Below are positions 50,952-60,038 of a stretch of DNA of 64,000 nt, piece by piece. Below the pieces are notes generated by a model. The model had not been told where the DNA came from. It ran no database searches and saw only the letters and a program-made list of their open reading frames with translations. Each line of letters begins with the position of its first letter. The first letter of the stretch is position 1. The position numbers were made by a program, and so were the translations under genes. This DNA is from an uncultured Paracoccaceae bacterium (GTDB lineage: Bacteria > Pseudomonadota > Alphaproteobacteria > Rhodobacterales > Rhodobacteraceae): NCBI GenBank assembly GCA_947492825.1, contig CANLNT010000002.1, forward strand, positions 1 through 64,000. Reading direction: 5' to 3'.

Positions 50952-51290
50952 TTACAGTGCGTCGTCGTTCAGCTCGCCGGTGCGAACCCGCAGGGCGCTT
51001 TCAACGTCGAGCACAAAGATTTTGCCGTCGCCGATCTTGTCGGTCTTGGCCGTCGTCGCGATTGTCGTGACAACCTGTTCGGCCACGGCATCGGGCACCA
51101 CGATCTCAAGCTTGACCTTCGGCACAAAATTCACGGCGTATTCGGCACCGCGATAGATTTCGGTATGTCCCGACTGAGAGCCAAAGCCCTTGATCTCGGA
51201 CACCATCATCCCGCGCACACCTGCGGCGGTCAGCGCCTCGCGAACCTCCTCCAGCTTGAACGGTTTGATTGTTGCAATGATGAGTTTCAC
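50952..51290 (-). CDS. glnK: PII nitrogen regulatory protein
   Basis: A complete 112-residue PII protein. It begins MKLIIATIKPFKLEEVREAL; the T-loop has the uridylylation tyrosine Y51 in TEIYRGAEYAVNF, and the nucleotide-binding B-loop is TAKTDKIGDGKIFV. It senses ATP/ADP and 2-oxoglutarate, and through the T-loop inhibits AmtB and adjusts GlnE/NtrB partners. Its position before amtB marks it as GlnK rather than GlnB. A repeated TTGCAC motif with a weak sigma-54-like site lies about 140 bp upstream. Confidence 0.96.
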   Translation of the reverse strand: MKLIIATIKPFKLEEVREALTAAGVRGMMVSEIKGFGSQSGHTEIYRGAEYAVNFVPKVKLEIVVPDAVAEQVVTTIATTAKTDKIGDGKIFVLDVESALRVRTGELNDDAL

Positions 51291-51419
51291 GTGCTGTTCC
51301 CTCGTCTTTCTTCACTTGCGACCCGCAGCCCGTTGCCGCGCGGTTGAACAGAGAAAGCGCAGCGCAGGCGCGGGTCACAAGCAATGAGAGGTGGAAAACA
51401 GGGTGTGAATCCTGATGAA

Positions 51420-51446
51420 TTGCACAATTTTTGCACAAATTGCACC
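51420..51446. promoter_or_regulatory. Three TTGCAC direct repeats and weak -24/-12-like site upstream of glnK
   Basis: TTGCAC occurs at 51420-51425, 51431-51436 and 51440-51445, in the gap between glnK and the divergent PBP gene. On the minus strand GG (51446-51445) and GC (51434-51433) are spaced as in a sigma-54 promoter, but the flanking bases fit poorly. It could serve NtrC/sigma-54 control of glnK or an unknown regulator of either gene. Confidence 0.35.
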
Positions 51447-51561
51447 GTCTGCTTAATTTTTCATCAGATCAAAAAGGGTGGCAGATGCGCATCTCGACAC
51501 GGGACAAGCTGTGCGACAGCGGCTAGTATGCGACAAAACGACAAGAACGATTGAGAAGCAG

Positions 51562-53718
51562 ATGACCGGACAAGGCGGGAAACGCGGGCCACTTGTGGCC
51601 GACAAACGTTATTCCAAAAGCACGTCTAAACCCACGCGCAAGGCGGCGCCCGCACGCAAAGCCAAGCGCCGCGCAGCGCCGCGCAAGAAGACGGCCAAGC
51701 GGGGCTTGATCGGCTGGTTGCTGTTTCCGTTTGTCTGGCTGTTGCGCCTGATCTGGCGGTTGACCTGGCGGCTTGGGCTGGTTGTCAGCGTGCTCGCTGG
51801 TCTTGGCGTCTTCTATTACACCACGCAGTTACCCCCCATCGAAGAACTCGTGGACGCTCGGACGCGCGGATCAGTGATTTTGCAAGACCGTGAAGGCGCG
51901 CGCTTTGCGTCGCGGGGTGAGTTGTTTGGCGGGATGATCACGGCAAGCACAGTCAGCCCGCATTTGCGCAACGCCGTCGTCGCGACCGAGGACAAGCGGT
52001 TCTACCAGTTTTGGCACATAGGTGTGGACCCTTACGCAACGGCGGCGGCGATGTACCGCAACTACAGCCAGGGACGGAACCCGCTGTCAGGCGCAGGTGG
52101 TTCTTCGATTTCCCAACAGACCGCGAAGCTTTTGTGCAATGGTGTCCCGTTTGATCCAGACAGATGGGAAACCGAGCGCGCTTATGAAACAGATTGTCGC
52201 CGCACGACCCTGTGGCGGAAGATCAAGGAAGCGGCCTTTGCGATGGCGCTGGAAGCCAAATTCTCAAAGGACGAGGTGCTGACGATCTACCTTAACCGCG
52301 TCTACATGGGCGGCGGTGCACGCGGCGCCGAAGCAGCAGCGCAGCGGTTTTTTGGTGTCTCGGCGCGCGAAGTGAACCCGGCGCAGGGCGCGATGCTGGC
52401 GGGTGTGATCCGGTCGCCGTCAACGACGTCGCCGACTGCCAACCTAGAACGCGCCCAAAGGCGTGCCTCAACGGTGGTCGGCCTGATGCGCGATCAAGGT
52501 TATCTGTCCAACAGTGCCGCTGATGAGGCGCTGGCGAACCCCGCCGTACTGGGCCGCGCAGCTGCGGCCAACGCTGGTGGCTATTTTGCCGATTGGGCCT
52601 TGGGCGGCGTTCCGGATTTTCTGACCGATGGCACGACCGAAGACATCATCGTCAAGACAACATTGGATCAGGACATCCAGACCGCCGCAGAAGAAGCCTT
52701 GCTGTGGGTCTTTGAAAACAAGGTCAAGGAAGGGTCAGAGGCACAAGCGGCGATTGTCGTGATGTCGCCCGACGGCGCGGTGCGCGCGATGGTCGGCGGG
52801 CGCGATGTGCGTGCCTCTGGCGCGTTCAACCGCGCGACGCAAGCCAACCGGCAAACCGGGTCGGCGTTCAAGCCCTTCATCTATGCCACGGCGCTGGAGC
52901 TTGGGTTTTCACCCAACGACACGATCAACGATGAACCGCTGACTATCACAGTGCCGGGGTCTGGCCCGTGGGAGCCGCAGAATTATGACCGCCAGTTCAA
53001 GGGGCCTGTAGCCCTGACCCAGGCACTGGCCGAAAGCCGCAATATCCCGGCTGTTGTTCTGTCCGAAGAGGTGGGCCGAGAGCTTGTGCGGCAGGTCGCG
53101 CAGGGCTTTGGCATCGACAGCGACCTTGCGGCGGGCCCGGCGCTGGCGCTGGGTGTCTCGGAAAGCACGCTGATCGAGATGACGGGCGCTTATGCGGGGT
53201 TCCTCAATGGCGGATCTTCGGTGACGCCTTATGGGCTGACTGATCTGCGGCTTTTGGGTGATGCAGAGCCGCTGATGACCAATGCGAGTGCTGGGATCGG
53301 CGAGCGGGTGATCAACGAAAGTGCGGCGCGGCAGTTGAACTGGATGCTGACCCAGGTGGTCGAATACGGCACCGGCACACGGGCGCAGATAGAGGGCTGG
53401 CAAATCGCAGGCAAGTCCGGCACCACCAATTCGCAACGCGACGCTTGGTTCATTGGCTATACCGGCGACTACGTGACCGGTGTCTGGATGGGTTACGACG
53501 ACAACCGCCCGATGTCAGGCGTCACAGGCGGCGGTCTACCCGCTGACATCTGGCGCGAGGCAATGACCCGGATCACAGCGGGCTGGCAGCCCACGGGCCT
53601 TCCGATTGAAGCGCCCGCCAGACAATCCGGCGCGGGCATTATCTCGGGCGGGGAAATCGTGGCCGATCAGGAGATCCTGAACGTGCTGGACAATATTCTG
53701 GGCGGACTGGGGGAATAG
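51562..53718 (+). CDS. Class A penicillin-binding protein (transglycosylase/transpeptidase)
   Basis: A 718-residue bifunctional peptidoglycan synthase of the PBP1A/1C-like family. A basic cytoplasmic tail (KPTRKAAPARKAKRRAAPRK) precedes one membrane helix (about 58-85). The GT51 domain has the catalytic glutamate E143 in VVATEDKRFYQFW and GGSSISQQTAK. The transpeptidase domain has S434-x-x-K in GSAFKPF, S492-R-N in AESRNIP and K618-S-G-T in AGKSGTTN, all intact. I chose ATG 51562 (MTGQGGKRGPLV) over an in-frame start 28 codons upstream that lies in the regulatory gap. It is divergent from glnK and 3 bp from the convergent small gene after it. Confidence 0.93.
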   Translation: MTGQGGKRGPLVADKRYSKSTSKPTRKAAPARKAKRRAAPRKKTAKRGLIGWLLFPFVWLLRLIWRLTWRLGLVVSVLAGLGVFYYTTQLPPIEELVDARTRGSVILQDREGARFASRGELFGGMITASTVSPHLRNAVVATEDKRFYQFWHIGVDPYATAAAMYRNYSQGRNPLSGAGGSSISQQTAKLLCNGVPFDPDRWETERAYETDCRRTTLWRKIKEAAFAMALEAKFSKDEVLTIYLNRVYMGGGARGAEAAAQRFFGVSAREVNPAQGAMLAGVIRSPSTTSPTANLERAQRRASTVVGLMRDQGYLSNSAADEALANPAVLGRAAAANAGGYFADWALGGVPDFLTDGTTEDIIVKTTLDQDIQTAAEEALLWVFENKVKEGSEAQAAIVVMSPDGAVRAMVGGRDVRASGAFNRATQANRQTGSAFKPFIYATALELGFSPNDTINDEPLTITVPGSGPWEPQNYDRQFKGPVALTQALAESRNIPAVVLSEEVGRELVRQVAQGFGIDSDLAAGPALALGVSESTLIEMTGAYAGFLNGGSSVTPYGLTDLRLLGDAEPLMTNASAGIGERVINESAARQLNWMLTQVVEYGTGTRAQIEGWQIAGKSGTTNSQRDAWFIGYTGDYVTGVWMGYDDNRPMSGVTGGGLPADIWREAMTRITAGWQPTGLPIEAPARQSGAGIISGGEIVADQEILNVLDNILGGLGE

Positions 53719-53721
53719 GCG

Positions 53722-54087
53722 CTATTCGGGCGCTGAACAGGCCTCGTAGGCAAAGGCATATCCGTCCCACAGCATGATAATGCCGTCACCCTCTGCCGGT
53801 TTCATCATCATGGCGCGTTCGGTCCATGCCTGATCCTCGCCCGAGCATTGCATGGTATAAAGGGTAGCATCCATGTCGATCACGTTCACCGGTCGGGTCA
53901 TGCGGCACTCGACCTCGACCCCGTAAAAGATGCCTTCACGAATCTCGAGTGCGCCACCATCAACGCCCACCAGACTGCATTCGGCATTGGCCGTTTGTTT
54001 GTAAATACCATCGTAAGGTCCAGCGGCGAGAGCACCGGGAACACACGTGGCAATGAAAATGGCCCGGACGGCAGGCAGGAACGACAT
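53722..54087 (-). CDS. Small secreted protein of unknown function
   Basis: A 121-residue protein with a signal peptide (MSFLPAVRAIFIATCVPGALA, cleavage probably after ALA). The mature part has four cysteines, in NAECSLVG, VECRMT, MQCSGE and YEACSAPE, likely forming two disulfides in the periplasm. Similar short proteins beginning GPYDGIYKQ after the signal are found in other Rhodobacteraceae, but I know no function. ATG 54087 has GGGG upstream. It is convergent with the PBP gene with only 3 bp between the stops. Confidence 0.75.
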   Translation of the reverse strand: MSFLPAVRAIFIATCVPGALAAGPYDGIYKQTANAECSLVGVDGGALEIREGIFYGVEVECRMTRPVNVIDMDATLYTMQCSGEDQAWTERAMMMKPAEGDGIIMLWDGYAFAYEACSAPE

Positions 54088-54238
54088 AACAAACCCCAAT
54101 CAACTTGCGTTAATCATGTGACCCTACAGGTTAGATTCTCAAATAACATGGATTTGCGCGTGATTGATCCCGCGATTGTCGCTAAACCGAGCACAATAAC
54201 AGTCAGATAGACCCATCAGGGCAAACGGACGAACAAAG

Positions 54239-55978
54239 ATGGCAGACCACCAGACCAACGAGGGCCGCGCAGAGCTGGCCGCCGCACGCCGCGAAAGCCG
54301 CCACCTGTATTGGATGGTCGCCGTTTTCAGCCTTGTGGTGAACCTGCTGATGCTGACCGGGCCGCTTTATATGCTCAACGTCTATGACCGGGTGTTGGGC
54401 AGCGGCAGCCTTGAGACGTTGATCGCGCTCTCGGTGCTGGTGGCGTTTCTATATGCAATGATGGGCATTCTGGATTTCGTGCGCAGCCGGGTGATGGCGC
54501 GTGTCGGCGCGCGGTTTCAGGCGCGGCTTGATCGGCGGGTCTTTTCGGCGGTTCTGAAGGCCACAACTCTCAACCGCGCCCCGCAAGAAGCCGCGACTGG
54601 CCTGCGCGATCTTGAGGCGGTGCAGCGGCTGATTACCTCGCCCGCGCTGATGGCGGTGTTTGACCTGCCCTTTGCGCCCTTGTTCTTTCTGGGCATTTTC
54701 ATTTTCCACCCCCTGATGGGCATTCTGGGATTGGTGGGCGGTGTGATCCTGATCATCATCGCCGTGGCCAACCAGTTGACCACGCGCAAACCGCTGGAGC
54801 GGGCAAATGCCGCATCGTTCCAATCGGAATCGCTGGGTGCGCAAATCCGCAACGAAAGCGAGATGGTGCATTCTCTGGGGATGCGCACGGCCGCCTTTGA
54901 TCGCTGGCAGGTTGCGCGCGGGTCGTCACTGGACGCGACAATCGGGGCGGCGGATTCCGCTGGCACGTTCACGTCTCTGACCAAGGCGTTCCGGCTGTTT
55001 TTGCAATCTGCGATGCTGGGCCTGGGTGCCTATCTGGTGTTGCAGGGCGAACTGACGCCGGGTGCGATGATCGCGGGTTCGATCCTGCTGGGCCGCGCGC
55101 TGGCCCCGATTGAACTGATCGTGGGCCAATGGGCGAATTTTCAGAAGGGCCGCGAAGGCTGGTCCCGGTTGTCCGTGCTGCTGGGCGCCGTCCCAGAGGA
55201 TACGCCACGCACGGCCTTGCCTCAGCCTGCCGCTCGGCTGGTTGCTGATCAGGTGACGGTTATCCCACCCGGTGAACAGCAGGCCGCACTGCGCATGATC
55301 TCATTCGAGGTTCTGCCCGGTCAGGCCGTGGGTGTGATTGGCACATCGGGCGCGGGCAAATCCACACTGGCACGGGCGCTGACGGGGGTGTGGAAGCCTG
55401 CTGGCGGCAAGATCAGGTTGGATGGCGCGGCGCTGGATCAATACGACCCCGATGTGCTGGGCCAGCACATCGGCTATTTGCCGCAGCGGGTGCAGTTGTT
55501 TGACGGCACGATCAAGGACAACATCGCGCGGATGTCCAAGACCCCCGATGATGCTGCCGTGGTTGAAGCCGCCAAAAAGGCTGCAGCACACGAGATGATC
55601 CTGAAGCTGCCGGAAGGCTACGACACCCGTGTCTCGGCCACCGGCGGGCGGTTGTCGGGCGGGCAGATCCAGCGTGTCGGGCTGGCGCGGGCCATGTATG
55701 GCAATCCGGTCATTCTGGTGTTGGATGAACCCAATTCGAACCTTGATAACGATGGCTCTGTCGCGCTGAACAATGCCATCAGGATCGCCAAGTCCGAGGG
55801 CAAGGCCGTCTTTATCATGGCGCACCGGCCCGCGGCCATTCAGGAATGCGACATGCTGCTGGTTATCGAAAACGGCGCAAAGCGCGCGTTTGGTCCCAAG
55901 GACGAGGTGATGCGCGAGGTCGTCAAGAATGCACAGGCCATCACCGAAAGCGCAGGCAAGGCCGGAGGTGTGTCATGA
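54239..55978 (+). CDS. Type I secretion permease/ATPase, PrsD-like
   Basis: A 579-residue ABC exporter half-transporter. The membrane domain (about 25-310, six helices) starts with YWMVAVFSLVVNLLMLTGPL and YMLNVYDRVLGSGS. The nucleotide-binding domain follows, with Walker A GTSGAGKS (368-375), signature LSGGQ (472-476) and Walker B ILVLDEPNSNLD. No N-terminal peptidase C39 domain is present, which fits export of RTX proteins with uncleaved C-terminal signals. It overlaps the HlyD-type adaptor gene by 4 bp. A TolC-type outer-membrane partner is not in the window. The RTX proteins at 1-2535 and 44960-46459 are candidate clients. Confidence 0.94.
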   Translation: MADHQTNEGRAELAAARRESRHLYWMVAVFSLVVNLLMLTGPLYMLNVYDRVLGSGSLETLIALSVLVAFLYAMMGILDFVRSRVMARVGARFQARLDRRVFSAVLKATTLNRAPQEAATGLRDLEAVQRLITSPALMAVFDLPFAPLFFLGIFIFHPLMGILGLVGGVILIIIAVANQLTTRKPLERANAASFQSESLGAQIRNESEMVHSLGMRTAAFDRWQVARGSSLDATIGAADSAGTFTSLTKAFRLFLQSAMLGLGAYLVLQGELTPGAMIAGSILLGRALAPIELIVGQWANFQKGREGWSRLSVLLGAVPEDTPRTALPQPAARLVADQVTVIPPGEQQAALRMISFEVLPGQAVGVIGTSGAGKSTLARALTGVWKPAGGKIRLDGAALDQYDPDVLGQHIGYLPQRVQLFDGTIKDNIARMSKTPDDAAVVEAAKKAAAHEMILKLPEGYDTRVSATGGRLSGGQIQRVGLARAMYGNPVILVLDEPNSNLDNDGSVALNNAIRIAKSEGKAVFIMAHRPAAIQECDMLLVIENGAKRAFGPKDEVMREVVKNAQAITESAGKAGGVS

Positions 55979-57276
55979 CCGAAGATCACAAGAAACGCTG
56001 GTCGGCGACGCGGCCGATGACGCTGGGGCTTATTGCGCTGTTGATTCTTGTGGGCGGCTTTGGCACGTGGTCGGTGATGGCCCAGATCACCGGCGCGGTC
56101 ATCACATCCGGCCAGATCGAGGTGGACCGCAATAGACAGGTGGTGCAGCACCCGGACGGTGGAGTGGTGTCCGAAATTCTAGTCGATGAAGGCGACACCG
56201 TGGCCGAAGGGGCCATGATGATCCGGCTCGATAGTTCGATCCTGACGTCGGAACTGGCGGTGATCGAGGGGCAATTGTACGAAATTCTGGCCCGCACTGC
56301 GCGGCTAAAGGCCGAACGCGACGGCGAAGGCACGCTTGATTTCGATGCCATCCTGCAAGAAGGCGGTGAAGACGCGGCGGAATTGATGGATGGGCAGTCG
56401 CGGCTGTTTGAGGCGCGCAAGGATTCCATCGCACGCGCCACTGAACAACTGACGCAACAACGCGCCCAGATCGCCAGCCAACTGTCGGGCATTGAGGCGC
56501 AGCAGGTCGCCCTGCGGACCCAACGTGACCTGATTGCCGAGGAATTGGCCGATCAGCAGTCCTTGCTGGATCGCGGTCTCGCGCAGGCCAGCCGCGTGCT
56601 GGCGTTGCAACGCGAAGAGGCAAGCCTGCTAGGCCGTGTAGGTGAATTGACCGCTGCTGCGGCACAAGCCAGCGAGCGCATGACAGAGATCGAAATTCAG
56701 GTTCTTGGCCTGACCACCACACGCCGGGAAGAAGCGATTACCGAATTGCGCGACCTGCAGTACACGCAGTTGGAATTGTCGGAACGCCGCCGCACCCTGC
56801 GGACACAGCTTGAGCGGCTGGACATTCGCGCGCCGGTGGCGGGCATCGTCTATGGCATGACCGTCTTTGCCCCCAGGTCAGTGATCCGGCCTGCCGATCC
56901 AGTGCTTTATATTGTCCCTCAGGATCGCCCGCTGGTGATCGCGACGCAGGTGCAACCCAATGACATCGACCAGATCAATGTAGGTCAGGACGTGACCCTG
57001 CGGTTTTCCGCGCTCGATCAGCGCCGCACACCGGAACTGAAAGGCACGGTCACGCTGGTGTCGGCAGACGCCTTTCAAGATCAGAACGCGGGCCTGTCCT
57101 ATTACCGGGCAGAGGTGCAGATGAACGAAGGTGAGATCGAGAAGCTGCCAGAGGGAGCCACGCTGATCCCCGGCATGCCGGTTGAGGCCTTCGTGCGGAC
57201 CGCAGATCGCAGTCCGATGAATTATCTGCTGAAACCCCTGTCAGACTATTTTGCCAAGGCGTTCCGCGAGTCCTGA
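55975..57276 (+). CDS. HlyD family type I secretion periplasmic adaptor, PrsE-like
   Basis: A 433-residue adaptor. A short cytoplasmic tail and one membrane helix (TLGLIALLILVGGFGTWSVM, about 17-36) lead to a lipoyl-like half motif (VVQHPDGGVVSEILVDEGD), a long alpha-helical hairpin (about 110-290, coiled-coil heptads), the second lipoyl half (LDIRAPVAGIVYGMTVFAPR) and a beta-barrel/membrane-proximal domain. This links the ATPase to a TolC-like channel. The start ATG 55975 overlaps the ATPase stop as ATGA; the upstream in-frame extension is inside the ATPase gene. Confidence 0.94.
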   Translation: MTEDHKKRWSATRPMTLGLIALLILVGGFGTWSVMAQITGAVITSGQIEVDRNRQVVQHPDGGVVSEILVDEGDTVAEGAMMIRLDSSILTSELAVIEGQLYEILARTARLKAERDGEGTLDFDAILQEGGEDAAELMDGQSRLFEARKDSIARATEQLTQQRAQIASQLSGIEAQQVALRTQRDLIAEELADQQSLLDRGLAQASRVLALQREEASLLGRVGELTAAAAQASERMTEIEIQVLGLTTTRREEAITELRDLQYTQLELSERRRTLRTQLERLDIRAPVAGIVYGMTVFAPRSVIRPADPVLYIVPQDRPLVIATQVQPNDIDQINVGQDVTLRFSALDQRRTPELKGTVTLVSADAFQDQNAGLSYYRAEVQMNEGEIEKLPEGATLIPGMPVEAFVRTADRSPMNYLLKPLSDYFAKAFRES

Positions 57277-57331
57277 TTGCACCGCCAGCTCGGGCGGTCT
57301 AGCGTCTGCGCACCACAGCAAGGAGAGCGCC

Positions 57332-57793
57332 ATGTCCGCCATCGAATCCCGCCTTTCGGAACTGGGTGTCACCCTGCCGGACGCACCTGCCCCCGCCGCA
57401 AACTACGTGCCCTTTGTCGTGACCGGTAACACGGTCTATGTCTCGGGCCAAATCTCGGCCAATGCCGATGGACTGCTAACCGGTAAGCTGGGCGACGGTG
57501 TCAGCGTGGAAGACGGGTCAGCGGCGGCCAAGACCTGTGCGATCAGCCTGTTGGCGCAGCTCAAGGCGGCCTGCGGGGGAGATATCGACCGGCTGGTGCG
57601 GGTCGTCAAATTGGTGGGCTTTGTCAATTCGACAGCCGACTTCACCGAACAACCCAAGGTCATCAACGGCGCGTCTGATTTTCTGGTCGCAGCCTTGGGC
57701 GACAAGGGGCGCCACGCGCGGTCAGCCGTCAGCGCCGCGTCGCTGCCGCTGGGCGTGACGGTCGAAATCGAAGGCATCTTTGAAATCGCATGA
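57332..57793 (+). CDS. RidA family protein
   Basis: A 153-residue protein of the YjgF/YER057c/UK114 superfamily, in the longer subgroup. RidA hydrolyses reactive enamine/imine intermediates released by PLP enzymes. Family phrases: NYVPFVVTGNTVYVSGQIS, the core LAQLKAACGGDIDRLVRVVK and, near the end, GRHARSAVSAASLPLGVTVE with the substrate-binding arginine. AAGGAGA precedes ATG 57332. It overlaps the glycerophosphodiesterase gene by 4 bp. Confidence 0.92.
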   Translation: MSAIESRLSELGVTLPDAPAPAANYVPFVVTGNTVYVSGQISANADGLLTGKLGDGVSVEDGSAAAKTCAISLLAQLKAACGGDIDRLVRVVKLVGFVNSTADFTEQPKVINGASDFLVAALGDKGRHARSAVSAASLPLGVTVEIEGIFEIA

Positions 57794-58542
57794 CCCTTCC
57801 CCCTGCCTTTCTGGAACGCCCGATCGCCCATCGCGGCCTGCACGACCGCGCCGCGGGGCGCGTCGAAAACAGTCTGGCCTCGATCAAGGCTGCGGTCGAC
57901 GCGGGCTATGGCATCGAAATTGATATTCAGGCGTCCCGCGACCTGGTGCCGATGGTGTTTCATGACTACGACCTGTCCCGCCTGACGGCTTTCAAAGGAG
58001 CCATCGCACAGCACAAAGCTGAAGAGCTGTGCAAGATTGGCCTGACCGACGATGCCGGGACAATCCCGACACTGAAAGAGGTCTTGGAACTTGTTGCCGG
58101 GGCCGTACCGCTGCTGATCGAGGTCAAGGACCAGGATGGCAGCCTTGGCCCACAAATCGGCGGGTTAAAGCGCGCGATTGCCAAACTGTTGAAAGGCTAT
58201 GAGGGCGATGTCGCTGTGATGTCGTTCAACCCGCATCACATCGCAGAAATGGCCGGGCTGTTGCCCGATGTACCTCGCGGTCTAGTGACCGATCCCTTCA
58301 ATGCGCGCGATTGGCCGACCATCCCCGAAGGCACCCGCCGTCGGCTGGCCAGTATTCCCGATTATGACGCCGTGGATGCCTGCTTTGTCAGCCACAATGT
58401 GAATGATCTTGCGTCGCCCCGGATTGCCGAACTCAAGGCGCAGGGCGCGCAGGTGTTGTGCTGGACGGTCCGCTCAGCCGAAGTTGAGGCCGCAGCCCGA
58501 AAAGTGGCCGACAATATCACGTTTGAGGGATATGCGGCTTGA
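57790..58542 (+). CDS. Glycerophosphodiester phosphodiesterase
   Basis: A 250-residue cytosolic GDPD. The catalytic motif is IAHRGLHDRAAGRVENSLA with the metal-site EIDIQASRD and the second histidine in MVFHDYDLSRLT; LIEVKDQDG and CWTVRS mark later barrel strands. It splits glycerophosphodiesters into glycerol 3-phosphate and an alcohol. No signal peptide is visible. It overlaps ridA by 4 bp and is followed after 30 bp by the DUF482 GNAT, so the run from ridA to mscS may be a single operon. Confidence 0.94.
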   Translation: MTLPPAFLERPIAHRGLHDRAAGRVENSLASIKAAVDAGYGIEIDIQASRDLVPMVFHDYDLSRLTAFKGAIAQHKAEELCKIGLTDDAGTIPTLKEVLELVAGAVPLLIEVKDQDGSLGPQIGGLKRAIAKLLKGYEGDVAVMSFNPHHIAEMAGLLPDVPRGLVTDPFNARDWPTIPEGTRRRLASIPDYDAVDACFVSHNVNDLASPRIAELKAQGAQVLCWTVRSAEVEAAARKVADNITFEGYAA

Positions 58543-58572
58543 CCGCCGGCGCATCGCGCACAGGTTAGGCGC

Positions 58573-59757
58573 ATGACGGACGCACCCATCGAAGTGTCAG
58601 CCCATCCCACGCTGGACGGCATAGCTGCCCGCGACTGGGATGCCTGCGCCTGTCCCGAGGCAGGTGAGGGTCGCGCTATTGATCCGTTCACAACGTATCG
58701 CTTTCTCAAGGCGCTTGAGGACAGCGGATCGGTTGGCCCCGGCAGCGGCTGGCAGCCGCGCTATCTGGAAGCAAAGGTTGACGGGCAGGTCATCGCCGTG
58801 GCCCCGCTTTATGCCAAGGGGCACAGTCAGGGCGAATATATCTTTGATCACAACTGGGCCCATGCCTATGAAAACGCAGGCGGGCGCTATTACCCGAAAT
58901 TGCAGATCGCAGTGCCGTTCACGCCCGCCACAGGCCGCAGGTTTCTGACACGTCCGGGGTTCGAAGCAGTGGGCATGGGCGCGCTGGTGCAAGGAGCAGT
59001 GCAGATCGCCAGCGACAATGAACTGTCGTCGGTCCACGCGACATTCTGCACCGAGGCAGAGGCGCTGGCGGCGTCAGAGATGGGTCTGTTGCACCGCACA
59101 GGGCAGCAGTTTCATTGGGAAAACAACGGCTATGCCGATTTCGAGGGCTTTCTGGCCGATCTGTCCAGCCGCAAGCGCAAGAACCTCCGCAAAGAACGCA
59201 GCCAGGCGCAGGGGTTTGGGGGCGAGATCGTGCAACTGACTGGCGACGCCATCCAACCGCAGCACTGGGATGACTTTTGGCAATTTTATCAGGACACCGG
59301 CAATCGGAAGTGGGGCACGCCCTATCTGACCCGCGCGTTCTTTGAAGAAGCGCATGCCCATTTGCGCGAAGACATCCTGCTGGTTCTGGCACTGGAAGAC
59401 GGCGTGCCCGTCGCAGGGGCGCTGAACATGATCGGGCGCGACACGCTTTACGGGCGCTATTGGGGCTGCACCGCGCATCACCCGGCGCTGCATTTTGAGC
59501 TGTGTTATTATCAAGCCATCGACTTTGCCATCGCGCAGGGCATGCAGCGGGTCGAGGCGGGCGCGCAAGGCGAACACAAGCTGGCGCGCGGCTATTTGCC
59601 CGTGACCACGCATTCGGTGCATTGGTTCGCCGACCCCGGTTTCCGCGATGCCGTCACGCGCTATCTTGAAGCCGAGCGCGACGCGATTGACCACGAAATC
59701 GAGGTGCTCACCAGCTACGGCCCATTTCGCAAGGACAACAGAGAGGAACAACAATGA
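58573..59757 (+). CDS. GNAT/FemAB-like protein, DUF482 family
   Basis: A 394-residue protein of the DUF482 (peptidogalycan biosynthesis/BioF2-like) family, two-domain GNAT-fold proteins that may transfer amino-acyl or acyl groups. Typical phrases are [38 protein letters not shown] and [23 protein letters not shown] 58573 lies 30 bp after the diesterase gene. It overlaps phhB by 4 bp (ATGA). The true substrate is unknown. Confidence 0.88.
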   Translation: MTDAPIEVSAHPTLDGIAARDWDACACPEAGEGRAIDPFTTYRFLKALEDSGSVGPGSGWQPRYLEAKVDGQVIAVAPLYAKGHSQGEYIFDHNWAHAYENAGGRYYPKLQIAVPFTPATGRRFLTRPGFEAVGMGALVQGAVQIASDNELSSVHATFCTEAEALAASEMGLLHRTGQQFHWENNGYADFEGFLADLSSRKRKNLRKERSQAQGFGGEIVQLTGDAIQPQHWDDFWQFYQDTGNRKWGTPYLTRAFFEEAHAHLREDILLVLALEDGVPVAGALNMIGRDTLYGRYWGCTAHHPALHFELCYYQAIDFAIAQGMQRVEAGAQGEHKLARGYLPVTTHSVHWFADPGFRDAVTRYLEAERDAIDHEIEVLTSYGPFRKDNREEQQ

Positions 59758-60038
59758 CCGACGCATTGGATGACGCGGGCCGCACGGCCCTGATGGATGC
59801 TGGCTGGACCATGGTCGAGGGGCGCGATGCGATCCAAAAAACATTTGTTTTCAAGAACTTCGTCGAGGCGTTCGGCTTTATGACCCAATCCGCGATCTGG
59901 GCGGAAAAGCTGAACCATCACCCCGAATGGTCAAATGTTTACAAGACGGTTGAGGTGGTCTTGACCACACACGACACCGGTGGTTTGAGCGCGCTGGACG
60001 CCAAATTGGCAACGAAAATGGACGCGCTGGCCGGATAG
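59754..60038 (+). CDS. phhB: Pterin-4a-carbinolamine dehydratase
   Basis: A 94-residue protein. It dehydrates 4a-hydroxytetrahydrobiopterin, recycling the pterin used by phenylalanine hydroxylase. The signature is [20 protein letters not shown] followed by [11 protein letters not shown], containing the histidine pair and tryptophan of the active site. No phenylalanine hydroxylase is in the window. The gene overlaps the GNAT by 4 bp and abuts mscS directly. Confidence 0.95.
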   Translation: MTDALDDAGRTALMDAGWTMVEGRDAIQKTFVFKNFVEAFGFMTQSAIWAEKLNHHPEWSNVYKTVEVVLTTHDTGGLSALDAKLATKMDALAG

